DNA of 64,000 bases. Source: Variovorax sp. OK212 (GTDB lineage Bacteria; Pseudomonadota; Gammaproteobacteria; Burkholderiales; Burkholderiaceae_C). The position numbers were made by a program, and so were the translations under genes. How positions within the stretch are numbered: position 1 is the stretch's first letter; each line of letters opens with the position of its first letter. The notes under the pieces were generated by a model, which did no database searches, was not told where the DNA came from, and saw nothing but the letters and a program-made list of their open reading frames with translations. The DNA is taken from the NCBI RefSeq assembly GCF_900112425.1, contig NZ_FOLP01000001.1, positions 782,082-846,081 on the forward strand, in the 5' to 3' direction. Below, one piece after another: positions 45,461 through 54,338 of this stretch.

Positions 45461-46810
45461 TCAGCCCAGCCAGCGGCCCACGCGCGGCGTGGCTTCCAGT
45501 TGCCAGACACGTTGGCACAGCGCCTTGGCCTCGTCGGCCGTCGCGCCTTCGCCGTAGTGCGCCAGGCGCTGCATCTTGTCCTCGATCTCCGCGCGGTTCA
45601 GGCTGTTGCCCGGGTCGCCCTTGGGCTCGTCGACGCGGCCCTGCAGCGTGCGGCCGTCGGCGGTCTGCACACTGACCTTGCCGATCCAGCGCGCGGGGTA
45701 GGCGGTGTCGACCTCGGCGTCGAGTTCCATCGTCACCTTGTCGCGGAAAGCCGAGACCTCTGGCGCGAGAAAGTCGCGGTCGAACTCGCCGAGGCCCGCA
45801 CGGCCGTGCACGGCAATCAGGCCCAGCACCGTGCCCATCGAGAACTTGCCCTGGTGAACCGTGGCCGGCACGTTCACGCGGCCCAGCACGTCGATGGCGC
45901 CCTGATGCACATGCGTGGTCACGCGCGAGACGTCGGCGGGCCCGAGCTTGTTCTGCGTCATCACCTGCAGCAGCGCGTCGGCCGCGGGGTGCGTGTGGCG
46001 GCAGGAGGCGTGGTACTTGAACGAGGTCTCGGCCAGCGTCCAGCGCGTGCCCAGGCCGTCGGTGAGCCTGGCCGGGTCGGCGTCGCTCGACATGCCGACA
46101 CCCAGGCCCTGCGCGCCTTCGAGGATCTTCGCGGCACCGGTGAAACCGTCCTGCGCGAGGTAGGCCGACATCAGCCCGCTGGACGCCGCGTGCGCGCAGT
46201 GCAGCTGCTTGGAGTCCGCCGCATCGCGCAGGAACTCCCACACGCCGGCCGACTGCGTGCCCGCGGAACCGAAGGCATGCAGCATCTGCTGCGGCGTGAG
46301 CTGCAGCAACCGACCCACGGCAGCGGCTGCGGCGAGCGTGCCCGCCGTCGCGGTCGTGTGGAAGGTCCTGTAGTGCGAGCGGCCCAGGAATTCGCCGACG
46401 CGAATGCCGACCTCGTAGCCCGCGACCACCGCCGTCAGCAGCTGCGCGCCGCTCGCGCCCACGCTCTGCGCCACGGCCAGTGCCGGTGCAATGACGACGG
46501 CGGCGGGGTGGAACACCGAGCCGTTGTGCACGTCGTCCTGCTCCACGAAGTGCGAGGCCGCCGCATTGACCAGCGCGGCGAACAGCGGCGAACTGGTGCG
46601 GCGCGAGGTCAGGATTTCGCTGGGCCCGTCGGCGGGGCCCATCAGCTGTGCGAAGCGCTCGATGCTGCGAATCGGCCGCGCGGTGCGCGCCGCGAGCACC
46701 GAGCCCAGCCAGTCGAGCATCAGGTCTTCGGTGCGGCGCAGCACGGGCGGCGGAATGCTTTTGAACTGCAGGCCGGCGGCAAAGTCTGCAAGGGTTCTGG
46801 ATTCGTTCAT
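45461..46810 (-). CDS. MmgE/PrpD-family protein
   Basis: A 449-aa protein with the PrpD design: N-terminal helical domain (TEDLMLDWLGSVLAARTARP), NAAASHFVEQDDVHNGSVFH with the conserved HxGxxxHP-like site, and a C-terminal lid domain. Family members dehydrate 2-methylcitrate or decarboxylate cis-aconitate, so a hydroxy-tricarboxylate or similar acid is a likely substrate. It is the last gene of a minus-strand unit with the acyl-CoA dehydrogenase (17 bp apart) and the citryl-CoA-lyase-like gene. Confidence 0.9.
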   Translation of the reverse strand: MNESRTLADFAAGLQFKSIPPPVLRRTEDLMLDWLGSVLAARTARPIRSIERFAQLMGPADGPSEILTSRRTSSPLFAALVNAAASHFVEQDDVHNGSVFHPAAVVIAPALAVAQSVGASGAQLLTAVVAGYEVGIRVGEFLGRSHYRTFHTTATAGTLAAAAAVGRLLQLTPQQMLHAFGSAGTQSAGVWEFLRDAADSKQLHCAHAASSGLMSAYLAQDGFTGAAKILEGAQGLGVGMSSDADPARLTDGLGTRWTLAETSFKYHASCRHTHPAADALLQVMTQNKLGPADVSRVTTHVHQGAIDVLGRVNVPATVHQGKFSMGTVLGLIAVHGRAGLGEFDRDFLAPEVSAFRDKVTMELDAEVDTAYPARWIGKVSVQTADGRTLQGRVDEPKGDPGNSLNRAEIEDKMQRLAHYGEGATADEAKALCQRVWQLEATPRVGRWLG

Positions 46811-46827
46811 GGTGAGGTGCTTCGCTT

Positions 46828-47991
46828 TCAGAACGAGCGTGGCAGGCCGAGCATGTGCTCGGCCACATAGCTCAGGATCAGGTTGGTCGAGATCGGCGCG
46901 ACCTGGTACAGCCGCGTCTCGCGGAACTTGCGTTCGATGTCGTATTCGCACGCGAAGCCGAAGCCGCCGTGGAACTGCAGGCAGGCATTGGCCGCTTCCC
47001 AGCTCGCCTTGGCCGCGAGGTACTTCGCCATGTTGGCCTGCGCGCCGCAGGGCTGGTGCGCGTCGAAGAGGCGGCAGGCCTCGTAGCGCATGAGGTTGGC
47101 GGCTTCCACTTCGATGAACGCCTCGGCAATCGGGAACTGCACGCCCTGGTTCTGGCCGATGGGCCGGCCGAACACCACACGCTCCTTGGTGTAGGCCGTC
47201 ACGCGGTCGATGAACCAGTAGCCGTCGCCGATGCACTCCGCCGCGATCAGCGTGCGCTCCGCGTTGAGCCCGTCCAGGATGTACTTGAAGCCCTGGCCTT
47301 CCTCGCCGATCAGGTTCTCCGCCGGGATCTCGAGGTTCTCGAAGAACAGCTCGTTGGTCTCGTGGTTCACCATGTTCAGGATGGGCTGCACCGTGAGCCC
47401 CTTGCCGATGGCTTCGCGCAGGTCGACGATGAAGATCGACATGCCTTCCGATTTCTTCTTCACGTCCGCCAGCGGCGTGGTGCGCGCCAGCAGGATCATC
47501 AGGTCCGAATGCTGGATGCGCGAGATCCACACCTTCTGGCCGTTGATGACGTAGCGGTCGCCCTTCTTCACCGCCGTGGTCTTGATCTTGGTGGTGTCGG
47601 TGCCGGTGGTGGGCTCGGTGACGCCCATCGACTGCAGGCGCAGCTCGCCGTTGGCGATCTTCGGCAGGTAGGCGCGCTTCTGGGCCTCGCTGCCGTGGCG
47701 CAGCAGCGTGCCCATGTTGTACATCTGGCCGTGGCAGGCGCCGGAGTTGCCGCCGCAGCGGTTGATCTCTTCCATGATGACCGAGGCCTCGGTCAGGCCC
47801 AGGCCGGAGCCGCCGTATTCATGCGGAATCAGCGCGGCCATCCAGCCGGCCTTGGTGAGCGCATCGACGAACTCGGCGGGGTAGCCGCGGGCTTCGTCGA
47901 TCTTGCGGAAGTAGGCGTCGGGAAACTGCGCGCACAGGTCGCGCACCGCGTCGCGGATGTCGGGAAAGCTCTTGTCGTTGGCGTTGTTCAT
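46828..47991 (-). CDS. Acyl-CoA dehydrogenase
   Basis: A 387-aa acyl-CoA dehydrogenase. It shows MGVTEPTTGTDTTKIKTTAV, NGQKVWISRIQHSDLMILL, the QFHGGFGFACEYDIERKFR region and a C-terminal RLYQVAPISTNLILSYVAEH. The Glu of the YEG motif in medium-chain dehydrogenase is replaced by Gln here (LYQ), so the base would have to lie elsewhere. It sits 11 bp after the citryl-CoA-lyase-like gene and 17 bp before MmgE/PrpD. The substrate is unknown. Confidence 0.9.
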   Translation of the reverse strand: MNNANDKSFPDIRDAVRDLCAQFPDAYFRKIDEARGYPAEFVDALTKAGWMAALIPHEYGGSGLGLTEASVIMEEINRCGGNSGACHGQMYNMGTLLRHGSEAQKRAYLPKIANGELRLQSMGVTEPTTGTDTTKIKTTAVKKGDRYVINGQKVWISRIQHSDLMILLARTTPLADVKKKSEGMSIFIVDLREAIGKGLTVQPILNMVNHETNELFFENLEIPAENLIGEEGQGFKYILDGLNAERTLIAAECIGDGYWFIDRVTAYTKERVVFGRPIGQNQGVQFPIAEAFIEVEAANLMRYEACRLFDAHQPCGAQANMAKYLAAKASWEAANACLQFHGGFGFACEYDIERKFRETRLYQVAPISTNLILSYVAEHMLGLPRSF

Positions 47992-48002
47992 CTGGGGGCT
48001 CT

Positions 48003-48785
48003 TCAGTCCTGGCGCGGGCCGCCAGCTTCTTTTTCCACGCGTTGCCAGATCTCGATGGCCATCGGGTCGTCGATCTCCTCGAGGATGTGGCCCACCAGGC
48101 CGATGGCGCGCGCCATCACGCCGAAGCCGCGAATGATCTTCCACGGAAAGCCGAACTCGGCCGCGATGGCGCCGATGGCACCGGTCGCGTTGATCGGCAG
48201 CGACTTGCCCGACACGCGCTCGGCCTCGGCCTGCACCGCCTGCATCAGCGCGACGTAGTGGCTCGAAAGCCCGTTCTCCGCCGCGATCTGGAACAGGCGC
48301 GGCGTGCGCGGGTCGATGGGCTTGTGCAGCGGATGGCCCAGGCCCGGCACGATCTGCTGGCGCGCGCGGTGGTCGGCGACGATGTCCTTCGCGATGTCCG
48401 CCAGCGGACGCATGGGCTTCTCGCCGAAGGGAATGGCCTCGTAGAGCATCCTGGCCGCGCCTTCGGTGCTGCCGACGAACACGCTGCCCAACCCGCAGAG
48501 ACCGGCTGCCACGGCGGCTTGCAGCGCCTCGGGTGCGCCCGCGTAGGTGAGGCGCGCGGCCAGCGCGCTGGGCGTGACGCCGTGCTCCACCAGCGTGACG
48601 ACGATGGCGTTGAAGGTCACCGACTCCTGCGGCGTCGGGATGCGCCCCGTCAGCTCCAGGAAGGCCATGTCGCCGAGGTTCAGGTGGCCGAGGATCTCGG
48701 AGGGCAGGTCGCGCCCGCGCACGGTGATCTTGTCGGGCGTGCTGTGGCCCAGCTCGGTATGCAGGGATTTCTTGATCTTGGTCAT
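48003..48785 (-). CDS. Stand-alone citryl-CoA-lyase/citrate-synthase-like protein
   Basis: A 260-aa protein equal to the catalytic half of citrate synthase. PGLGHPLHKPIDPRTPRLFQ is the region around the catalytic His that citrate synthases share, and INATGAIGAIAAEFGFPWK follows, near the catalytic Asp/Arg end. The length fits citryl-CoA lyase (Ccl) rather than the 400-aa synthase. Such proteins cleave a citryl-CoA-like thioester by retro-Claisen reaction. It is the first gene of a unit with acyl-CoA dehydrogenase and MmgE/PrpD, so it may split the product of that pathway. Confidence 0.85.
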   Translation of the reverse strand: MTKIKKSLHTELGHSTPDKITVRGRDLPSEILGHLNLGDMAFLELTGRIPTPQESVTFNAIVVTLVEHGVTPSALAARLTYAGAPEALQAAVAAGLCGLGSVFVGSTEGAARMLYEAIPFGEKPMRPLADIAKDIVADHRARQQIVPGLGHPLHKPIDPRTPRLFQIAAENGLSSHYVALMQAVQAEAERVSGKSLPINATGAIGAIAAEFGFPWKIIRGFGVMARAIGLVGHILEEIDDPMAIEIWQRVEKEAGGPRQD

Positions 48786-48924
48786 GGCATCGAATCTAGA
48801 CCGCCCTCGCGCGGCATGGTTCTCTGATTGCGAAACCCTCCCTTCGGCAAATGCGAATGCCCGGCCATGGGGTCTTCAGGCACGCTGCGAACCGTCTTTG
48901 CAACGCAACGAGGCAGACCCACCG

Positions 48925-51261
48925 ATGGACTCCGAATCCCGCGCGGCCATTCGCGCCGCGGCCCTGGACTACTTTGCGCGCAGCCGTGCCATCGCCCGGC
49001 GGCGGGCCCGCACGGAAGCACCCGGCGGCGACGAAGCCGAGGGCTGGCGCGACATCGCCGCGCTCGGCTGGCCCGGCATGCTGGCGCCCGAAGCGGCCGG
49101 TGGCCTGGCGCTCGGGCTCGACGGCGCCGCCGAGATCCTTCGCGCCGCGGGCGAGCACGTGGCGCCCGAGCCGCTGCTGGCCGTGGCCGGGCTCGGCGCG
49201 CTGCTGCTGGCGCGGCTGGACACACCGCCCGCCCGCGCCTTGCTGGGCGACCTGGTGGCCGGCCGCAGCCTGCCCGCGCTGGCCTGGCAGGAAAGCGCGG
49301 GCGACCTCAGCGCGGTGCCGCTGGCCTGCGGCTGCGAGGCGTGGAAGGGGCGCGCGGGCCAGGCCGGCGGCGTGCTGCTGCAGGGCGAGAAGCTCATGGT
49401 GCTGCCCGGCGCGGCCGCCAGTGGCTGGCTGGTGTCGGCGCGCGGCGAAGACGACGCGGTGCTGCTCTGGGTGCCGCGCGGCACCCAAGGCGTGACAGAG
49501 ACGCCGGTGCCGCTGGTCGACGGCAGCCAGGCCTCGAACCTGCGCTTCGAGCAGGTCGCGCTGCCGCCCGGCGCGGTGCTGGCCGAAGGCCCCGCCGCGC
49601 AGGATGCGCTGCGCCATGCGCTCGCGGCCGGCCAGATTCTCCAGGCCGCCGAACTGCTGGGCGCCGGCCAGGCCATGCTCGCGCAGACCTTGGCCTACCT
49701 GCGCACGCGCACCCAGTTCGGCAAGCCCATCGGCAGCTTCCAGGCGCTGCAGCACCGTTGCGTCGACATGTTCATTCACCTCGAGGTGGCGCAGGCCACG
49801 CTGGCCGAGGTGCTGGCGCTGGCGGGGCAGGGGTTGCCGGCAGCACGGCTCGAGGCCGAGGCCAGCCGCGTCAACGCACGTTGCACCGCCGCCGCGCTGC
49901 AGGCTTCGCGTGCCTCGGTGCAGCTGCACGGTGCCATCGGCTACACGCAGGAATGCGACCTGAGCCTGTTCTACAAGCGCGTGCTGTGCCTGTCGGCTTG
50001 GCTGGGCAACGTCAGCGCGCACCAGCGCCGGCACGCCGCGCTGGTTGGCGAGACCGACGCGGTCACGGGCGCGGCCGCCTGGCAAGGCGAGTTCCCGCGC
50101 ACCGCCGACTGGGCCGCCATGCCCGAGGCCGACTTCCGCCGCATGGTGCGCGCCTTCCTGCAGCAGCGCTACCCGCCGCGGTTGCGCTACCTGTCGCACC
50201 GCGCGCGCTGGAGCGAGATGCGCGAGTGGTACCTCACGCTGTCGGCCCAGGGCTGGATCGCGCCCGCCTGGCCGCAGGCGCACGGCGGCATGGGCCTGCC
50301 GGCCGACAAGCTCATCGCATGGATCGAGGAGCTGGAGCAGCACGGCGTGGCGCGCGCGCCCGACCAGGGCATCGTGATGATCGGCCCGCTGCTGATCCAG
50401 CACGGCACGCCCGAGCAGCAGCAGCGCTTTCTGCCGCGCATCCTGAGCGGCGAGAACGTGTGGTGCCAGGGCTACTCGGAGCCCAATGCCGGCTCCGACC
50501 TCGCGGGCCTGCGCACCGAGGCCATGCCCGCGCGCGACGCGCAGGGCGATCACTTCGTGGTCAACGGCCAGAAGATCTGGACCACGCTCGCGCAGGACGC
50601 CGACCACATCTTCATGCTCGTGCGCACCGACAAGGACGCGCGCAAGCAGGAGGGCATCAGCTTCCTGCTGTGCGACCTGCGCACGCCGGGCATCACCGTC
50701 CGCCCGATCCACACGCTGGCGGGCGAGCCCGAGTTCTGCGAGGTGTTCTTCGACAACGTGCGCGTGCCGGCCGGCAACCTGGTGGGCAAGCTGCACGGCG
50801 GCTGGAGCATCGCCAAGGCGCTGCTGGGCTTCGAGCGCATCTTCCTGGGCAGCCCCAAGCAATCGCAGTACGCGCTGGGCCAGCTCGCGCGGCTGGCGCA
50901 GGCGCGGCGCCTGTTCGCCGACCCGGTGTTCGCGCAGCGCTTCGCGGCGCTGCGGCTCGATGTGCTCGACCTGTCGGCCGCTTACACCGGCTTCGCGAAC
51001 ATCGTGCGGGCCGGCAAGCCGCTGCCCGCGTCGGTGTCGCTGCTGAAGATCTGGGCCAGCGAGACCTTCCACCGCATCGGCGCGCTGCTGGTCGAGGCCG
51101 GTGAAGAGCAGGGCGCCGTGGCAGGCGACCAGGTGCTCGACGGGCAGACCTTCAACGTGCTCTCGCCGCTCATCGGCGCCACGGCCGCAATGATCTACGG
51201 CGGCACGAACGAGATCCAGCGCAACATCCTCGCGCGGCAAGTCCTCGACTTGCCGGCCTGA
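48925..51261 (+). CDS. Fused double acyl-CoA dehydrogenase
   Basis: A 778-aa protein, twice the usual length. Residues about 1-370 form a short, beta-type acyl-CoA dehydrogenase that ends with QLHGAIGYTQECDLSLFYKR. Residues about 395-778 form an alpha-type one with QGYSEPNAGSDLAGLRTEAM, NGQKIWTTLAQDADHIFMLV and a C-terminal MIYGGTNEIQRNILARQVLD. The order beta-alpha matches the two split subunits at 1666-3975. It is divergent from the citryl-CoA-lyase-like gene, with 139 bp between them as a shared control region. ATG 48925 is taken, since the frame before it is not conserved. Confidence 0.9.
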   Translation: MDSESRAAIRAAALDYFARSRAIARRRARTEAPGGDEAEGWRDIAALGWPGMLAPEAAGGLALGLDGAAEILRAAGEHVAPEPLLAVAGLGALLLARLDTPPARALLGDLVAGRSLPALAWQESAGDLSAVPLACGCEAWKGRAGQAGGVLLQGEKLMVLPGAAASGWLVSARGEDDAVLLWVPRGTQGVTETPVPLVDGSQASNLRFEQVALPPGAVLAEGPAAQDALRHALAAGQILQAAELLGAGQAMLAQTLAYLRTRTQFGKPIGSFQALQHRCVDMFIHLEVAQATLAEVLALAGQGLPAARLEAEASRVNARCTAAALQASRASVQLHGAIGYTQECDLSLFYKRVLCLSAWLGNVSAHQRRHAALVGETDAVTGAAAWQGEFPRTADWAAMPEADFRRMVRAFLQQRYPPRLRYLSHRARWSEMREWYLTLSAQGWIAPAWPQAHGGMGLPADKLIAWIEELEQHGVARAPDQGIVMIGPLLIQHGTPEQQQRFLPRILSGENVWCQGYSEPNAGSDLAGLRTEAMPARDAQGDHFVVNGQKIWTTLAQDADHIFMLVRTDKDARKQEGISFLLCDLRTPGITVRPIHTLAGEPEFCEVFFDNVRVPAGNLVGKLHGGWSIAKALLGFERIFLGSPKQSQYALGQLARLAQARRLFADPVFAQRFAALRLDVLDLSAAYTGFANIVRAGKPLPASVSLLKIWASETFHRIGALLVEAGEEQGAVAGDQVLDGQTFNVLSPLIGATAAMIYGGTNEIQRNILARQVLDLPA

Positions 51262-51302
51262 GCGACGGGCGCCGAAGAAATTCATAACAGGAGACAACGC
51301 TC

Positions 51303-52298
51303 ATGACTTCCATCGACCTCTCGCGCCGCCGGCTCATGGCCGCCCTGGCTGCCACGGCGGGCGGCGCGGCGCTGGCCGCACTGCCGCACCGTGCCTTCGC
51401 GCAGCAGCAGCTGCCGCCGCTCATCAAGCTGGTGGTCGGCTATTCGGCCGGCGGTCCGGTGGACGGCGCCGCGCGCCTGCTGGCGCCCGGGCTGAGCCAG
51501 GAGCTGGGCACGCAGGTGATCGTGGACAACCGCCCCGGCGCCAGCGGCTCGCTGGGCGGCGACGCGGTGGCCAAGGCCGCGCCCGACGGCGCCATGCTGT
51601 TCTTCGGCGCGAGCCCGACCATCACCATCAATCCGAACGTGCAGCGCAAGATGGCCTTCGACCCGATGAAGGACCTCACGCCCATCGCGCCGCTGGTGGA
51701 CTACACCAACGTGCTGGTCATCAACAACGACGTGCCGGTGCGCAACGTGGCCGAGCTGCTGGCCTACGCGAAGACGCGGCCCGGCAAGGTGTTCTACGGC
51801 TCGGCCGGCGTGGGTGCGTCCAACCACCTGAGCGGCGCGCTGCTGGAGAAGATGACCGGCGTGCAGCTCACGCACGTGCCCTACAAGGGCAGCGCCCCGG
51901 CGCTGGCCGACGTGATGGGCGGCACCGTGACCATGATGTTCGACATCATCGCCACCTCCAAGCCTTTCATCCAGACCGGCAAGGTGCGCGCGCTGGCCGT
52001 CACCTCGCGCCAGCGCAACCGCATGCTGCCCGACGTGCCGACCATGATCGAGTCGGGCGTGCCGGGCTACGACGTGGGCGGCTGGTTCGGCCTGTACGGC
52101 CCGGCGCGCATGGACGCGGCGTTGGCTGCGCGCATCAACGCCGCCGCGCAGAAGATGCTGGCGCGCGAGGACATCGCGCACCGGCTGCGCGAACAGGGCT
52201 ACGACGTGTGGTCGGGCGGGGCCGACCTGCTGGCGAGCAAGGGGCAGTCGGACCGCCGGCTGTGGGCCACGGCGTCCAAGGGCATCGAGGCGGAATAA
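51303..52298 (+). CDS. Bug/TctC-type substrate-binding protein
   Basis: A 331-aa secreted binding protein with a twin-arginine-like start (DLSRRRLMAALAAT) and a signal ending HRAFAQQ. Next come LPPLIKLVVGYSAGGPVDGA, DNRPGASGSLGGDAVAKAAP and LTHVPYKGSAPALADVMGG, the Bug pattern. It is located between the fused dehydrogenase (41 bp) and the acyl-CoA ligase (3 bp), so it belongs to the same operon and may carry its substrate. Confidence 0.92.
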   Translation: MTSIDLSRRRLMAALAATAGGAALAALPHRAFAQQQLPPLIKLVVGYSAGGPVDGAARLLAPGLSQELGTQVIVDNRPGASGSLGGDAVAKAAPDGAMLFFGASPTITINPNVQRKMAFDPMKDLTPIAPLVDYTNVLVINNDVPVRNVAELLAYAKTRPGKVFYGSAGVGASNHLSGALLEKMTGVQLTHVPYKGSAPALADVMGGTVTMMFDIIATSKPFIQTGKVRALAVTSRQRNRMLPDVPTMIESGVPGYDVGGWFGLYGPARMDAALAARINAAAQKMLAREDIAHRLREQGYDVWSGGADLLASKGQSDRRLWATASKGIEAE

Positions 52299-52301
52299 GC
52301 G

Positions 52302-53834
52302 ATGCAGCGGATCCATCACCTGCTCGAAGCGCGCGCCGCGCGCACGCCCGACGCGGTCTTTCTTCATGAACTTGGCGGCACGACGACGTACGCCGCATTG
52401 CAGGCCATGGTCGACACGGCCGCGCAGGACCTGCTCGACGCCGGCGTGCGGCCCACCGACCGCGTGGTGCTGGTGGCCGAGAACTGCGCCGCGCACATCG
52501 CGCTGCTCATGGCGTGCAGCCGCGTGGGCGCGTGGTCGTGCGGCGTGAACGCGCGCATGTCGCCGGGCGAGATCGCCGCCATCGTCGAGCGGGCCGATGC
52601 GCGGCTGTGCTGCTTCACGACGGCCGCGTCGGAGGCGGCCAGCGTGCATGCGCAGCGCGCCGCCGCGCAACCGGCCGCGCTGCACGGCGTGGCGCGCTCG
52701 GCCGTGCGTGCCGAGGCGCGCACCGAGCCCGGCGCGGCGCTGGCCGACACCGCCGCGATCATCTTCACGTCGGGCACCTCGGGCACGCCCAAAGGCGTGA
52801 TGGTGTCGCACCGCGGGCTGCTGCATTTCGGGCACGTGTCGGCGCAGGTGCGCGCGCTGGGCGAGCGCGACCGGGCCTACGCCTTCCTGCCGATGACGCA
52901 CATCTTCGGCATCGGCACCGTGCTGATGGCCGCGCTCACGGGCGGTGCGGCGCTGGTGCTGCGCGCCAGCTTCTCGCCGGCCGACATGCTGCAGGCGCTG
53001 GCATGCGAGCAGGTGTCGAACCTGCTGGGGCCGCCGACCATGTATGCGCGGCTGCTCGCACACATCGAAGCCGGGCATGTGGAGGCCGGGCATGTGGAGG
53101 CCGAGCATGCGCGGCCGCGCTTTCCGCACCTGCGCTACGTGTACACCGGCTCCGCGCCGCTCGACCCGGCGCTCAAGCAGCGCGTGGAGACCCTGTTCGG
53201 CCAGCCGCTGCACTACGGCTACGGCCTGTCGGAGTACGCGGGCTCGGTGTTCCTCACGCGCACCGAGGCGCCGCGCGCGGACACCGCGGCCGGCCATGCG
53301 GTGGAGGGCGGCGAGGCCCGCATCGTGTCGCTCGACGGCCATGACGTGCCGCCAGGCGAGACCGGCGAGATCTGGCTGCGCGGGCCGGGCCTCATGCGGG
53401 GCTACTTCCGCGACGCCGAGGCCACGGCCCACGTGATGCGCCCCGGCGGCTGGTACGCGAGCGGCGACCTCGGCCGCTTCGGCGGCGACGGCGCGCTGTT
53501 TGTGGTGGGGCGGCTGAAGGAAATGATCATCCGCTCGGGCTTCAACGTGTACCCGGCGGAAATCGAGGCGGTGATCGGCCGCTTCGAGGGCGTGCACCTG
53601 TGCGCCGTGGTCGGCGTGCCCGAGGCCGACGGCAACGAGCAGGTGATCGCCTTCGTCGAGCTCAAGCCCGGTGCCGCGCTCGACGAGGCGGCGCTGCGCG
53701 CGCACCTGGTGGAGCACCTCTCGCCCTACAAGCGGCCTTCGCGCATCGAGGTGATCGACGCGATGCCGACCACCGCCAACGGCAAGCTGCTCAAGCGCGA
53801 ACTGCAGGCGCGTTGCCGGCCGGCCGCGGTGTGA
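52302..53834 (+). CDS. AMP-forming acyl-CoA ligase
   Basis: A 510-aa class I adenylate-forming enzyme. It shows the P-loop IIFTSGTSGTPKGVMVSHRG, the A5-type YGYGLSEYAG, GDLGRFGGDGALFVVGRLKE with the hinge region, and a C-terminal NGKLLKREL with the catalytic Lys. It would make the CoA thioester that the dehydrogenases act on. An in-frame triple 15-bp repeat (53067-53111) adds EAGHV-EAGHV-EAEHA in a surface loop at residues 256-270. It is the last gene of the operon. Confidence 0.92.
   Translation: MQRIHHLLEARAARTPDAVFLHELGGTTTYAALQAMVDTAAQDLLDAGVRPTDRVVLVAENCAAHIALLMACSRVGAWSCGVNARMSPGEIAAIVERADARLCCFTTAASEAASVHAQRAAAQPAALHGVARSAVRAEARTEPGAALADTAAIIFTSGTSGTPKGVMVSHRGLLHFGHVSAQVRALGERDRAYAFLPMTHIFGIGTVLMAALTGGAALVLRASFSPADMLQALACEQVSNLLGPPTMYARLLAHIEAGHVEAGHVEAEHARPRFPHLRYVYTGSAPLDPALKQRVETLFGQPLHYGYGLSEYAGSVFLTRTEAPRADTAAGHAVEGGEARIVSLDGHDVPPGETGEIWLRGPGLMRGYFRDAEATAHVMRPGGWYASGDLGRFGGDGALFVVGRLKEMIIRSGFNVYPAEIEAVIGRFEGVHLCAVVGVPEADGNEQVIAFVELKPGAALDEAALRAHLVEHLSPYKRPSRIEVIDAMPTTANGKLLKRELQARCRPAAV
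53067..53111. repeat. Three 15-bp in-frame tandem units inside the acyl-CoA ligase gene
   Basis: Units at 53067-53081, 53082-53096 and 53097-53111 differ at one to four bases and code for EAGHV, EAGHV and EAEHA. The repeat stays in frame and is likely to be a loop insertion. Confidence 0.9.
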
Positions 53835-53991
53835 GACCGCGGAGGATGGCGGCGCCGCTCTCCCGAGGAGCGAAGAGGCCTTGCGCCTGCGCGGCCGCGG
53901 CCGGATTTCTCCTGCACGCGGGTGCGCCGGCGTCCTCCAGCCCGCGCCCGGCGTGCGCCGCATCGTGGCGTCTTCTACAAAGGAAAACACC

Positions 53992-54177
53992 ATGGCCGAT
54001 GACCTGAGCAAGCGCGGGCCGCAGGATGCGTCCCGCATCAACGTGAACGAACTGCACGAGGTGCGCTACTGGACCCAGACGCTGGGCGTGACCGAGCAGC
54101 AGCTGCGCTCGGCCATCGCCGCCGCGGGCGTGCAGGTGAAGGACGTGCGCACCTACCTGGGCAAGCCGGTGACCTGA
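53992..54177 (+). CDS. DUF3606 domain protein
   Basis: A 61-aa protein: MADDLSKRGPQDASRINVNE, then HEVRYWTQTLGVTEQQLRSA and VKDVRTYLGKP, the whole of the small DUF3606 domain. AAAGGA at 53979-53984 supports the ATG at 53992; the in-frame ATG at 53881 adds an unlike Arg-rich stretch. Such proteins are small and of unknown role, often stress-linked. It stands alone. Confidence 0.9.
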   Translation: MADDLSKRGPQDASRINVNELHEVRYWTQTLGVTEQQLRSAIAAAGVQVKDVRTYLGKPVT

Positions 54178-54338
54178 TCTTTCGCCCCGGGGATTGCGCA
54201 GAGGACCGCGTCGCGTGGAGATCGTAGGCACGCTCCTACACCCGTGGCCAAACGCGGGCACGATACTTGTATTTCCCCTCGTTTCAGGAAGTACCCCGTG
54301 ACCGTGCCGACCCACCTGACACCCTTGGCTGCCGCGCA

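Noticed and set aside
42243..45557. Plus-strand open frame of 1104 codons across the enolase-type, Bug and decarboxylase genes
   Set aside because: Out of frame with three well-supported genes and full of Arg/Ala/Gly; a shadow.
51282..54041. Minus-strand open frame of 919 codons
   Set aside because: Antisense to the Bug and ligase genes; no motif.
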